DNA from: a virus
Length of the DNA: 21,563 nt
IMG/VR virus record: IMGVR_UViG_3300030012_000579
Coordinates: 1,186-22,748 of that record
Strand: one strand, 5' to 3'
Part shown: positions 21,184 to 21,563 of the stretch, one piece after another
Layout of the letters: each line of letters opens with the position of its first letter
How positions within the stretch are numbered: the stretch's first letter is position 1
Notes under the pieces: generated by a model
Databases searched by the model: none
Seen by the model: the letters and a program-made list of their open reading frames with translations, nothing else
What the model was told of the DNA's origin: nothing
Program-made: the position numbers and the translations under genes

Positions 21184-21563
21184 TGTTGATATACCACAAA
21201 CTCCTTTCTTTACACAACACAAATTAGGAGGACAGATACCAGGCTGTAACTTATTTCATAGGGATCTAAAAGTAACACGCAATCCTTCTTTGTTGATCTC
21301 TGATAAAAATGGCACGTTCACTACCTGTCCAGAAGGTCAGATCCCGTCATTCGATCCAATAAGATTTGATATGAACGAGTTGATATATACAGAGAGTGAT
21401 CCTGCTCAGAATGAAACGAAAAGGCAAGAAACAAAAGTAACACCACCTATTAAAGAGAAGAAAAAACAAGAAGAAACATTACCTTGTCCTAGTAAAAAAG
21501 ATCAAAGAGTAGGGGACTTTCGTAACGAAAAACGATTGGAACGTGTTTTAGGACATAAAAGAG
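21146..21563 (+). CDS. conserved marine-phage protein, cut by window end
   Basis: Open from ATG at 21146 to the last base (139 whole codons, no stop). The N-terminal part has LPSVDIPQTP, then GCNLFHRDLKVTRNPSLLI and TCPEGQIPSFDPIRFD; a Lys/Glu/Thr linker follows, then LPCPSKKDQRVGDFRN and RLERVLGHK. The 'C..yHRD.k.t.N..ll..D..G....C....PSF.Pi' pattern is familiar from cyanophage proteins of unknown function near structural genes. The start lies inside the zinc-ribbon gene in another frame; the downstream end is missing. Confidence 0.65.
   Translation, partial: MTEIKIPQITLPSVDIPQTPFFTQHKLGGQIPGCNLFHRDLKVTRNPSLLISDKNGTFTTCPEGQIPSFDPIRFDMNELIYTESDPAQNETKRQETKVTPPIKEKKKQEETLPCPSKKDQRVGDFRNEKRLERVLGHKR

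Overview
The window is a late-gene segment of an AT-rich, double-stranded DNA tailed virus with a long, non-contractile (siphovirus) tail. Every supported gene lies on the + strand, packed end to end with many 1-4 nt start/stop overlaps. The tail module follows the lambda order: tail tube, G/GT chaperone, tape measure, M, L, K, I, J. Capsid, connector and fibre genes are of types I associate with uncultured marine phages, many of them cyanophage-like. The host (marine picocyanobacterium or marine alphaproteobacterium) cannot be decided from the sequence. There is no integrase, attachment site, tRNA, rRNA or CRISPR array.

Layout. (1) 1-1398: the end of an upstream gene, then a run of tiny, mostly very basic proteins, several overlapping. 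(2) 1427-3599: scaffolding protein, a structured-looking leader, the major capsid protein (Gp13-like) and a probable decoration protein. (3) 3600-5648: head-tail connector, head closure, HK97 gp10-like and tail terminator proteins. (4) 5645-8864: tail tube, tail assembly chaperone with a -1 frameshift extension (G/GT), and tape measure. (5) 8864-14167: lambda M, L, K, I and J equivalents; L lacks the cysteines of its family and K is reduced to a JAMM protease. (6) 14171-19992: eleven fibre or host-recognition genes that share N-terminal tags, a C-terminal module and 13-residue repeats. (7) 19996-21563: small accessory genes, namely a coiled-coil protein probably extended by -1 frameshifting into a zinc finger, a secreted outer-membrane-barrel-like protein, a single-pass membrane protein behind a good sigma70-type promoter, a zinc ribbon protein, and a conserved phage protein cut by the window edge.

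Together the genes build the head (scaffold, capsid, decoration), close it and join the tail (connector, closure, gp10-like, terminator), polymerise the tube on the tape measure with the G/GT chaperones, form the tip (M, L, K, I, J), and equip it with an unusually long list of separate adhesin parts. The least expected items are the second frameshift candidate at 20145-20151, the run of cationic mini-proteins before the scaffold, the hairpin leader before the capsid gene, and the shared tags among the fibre genes.
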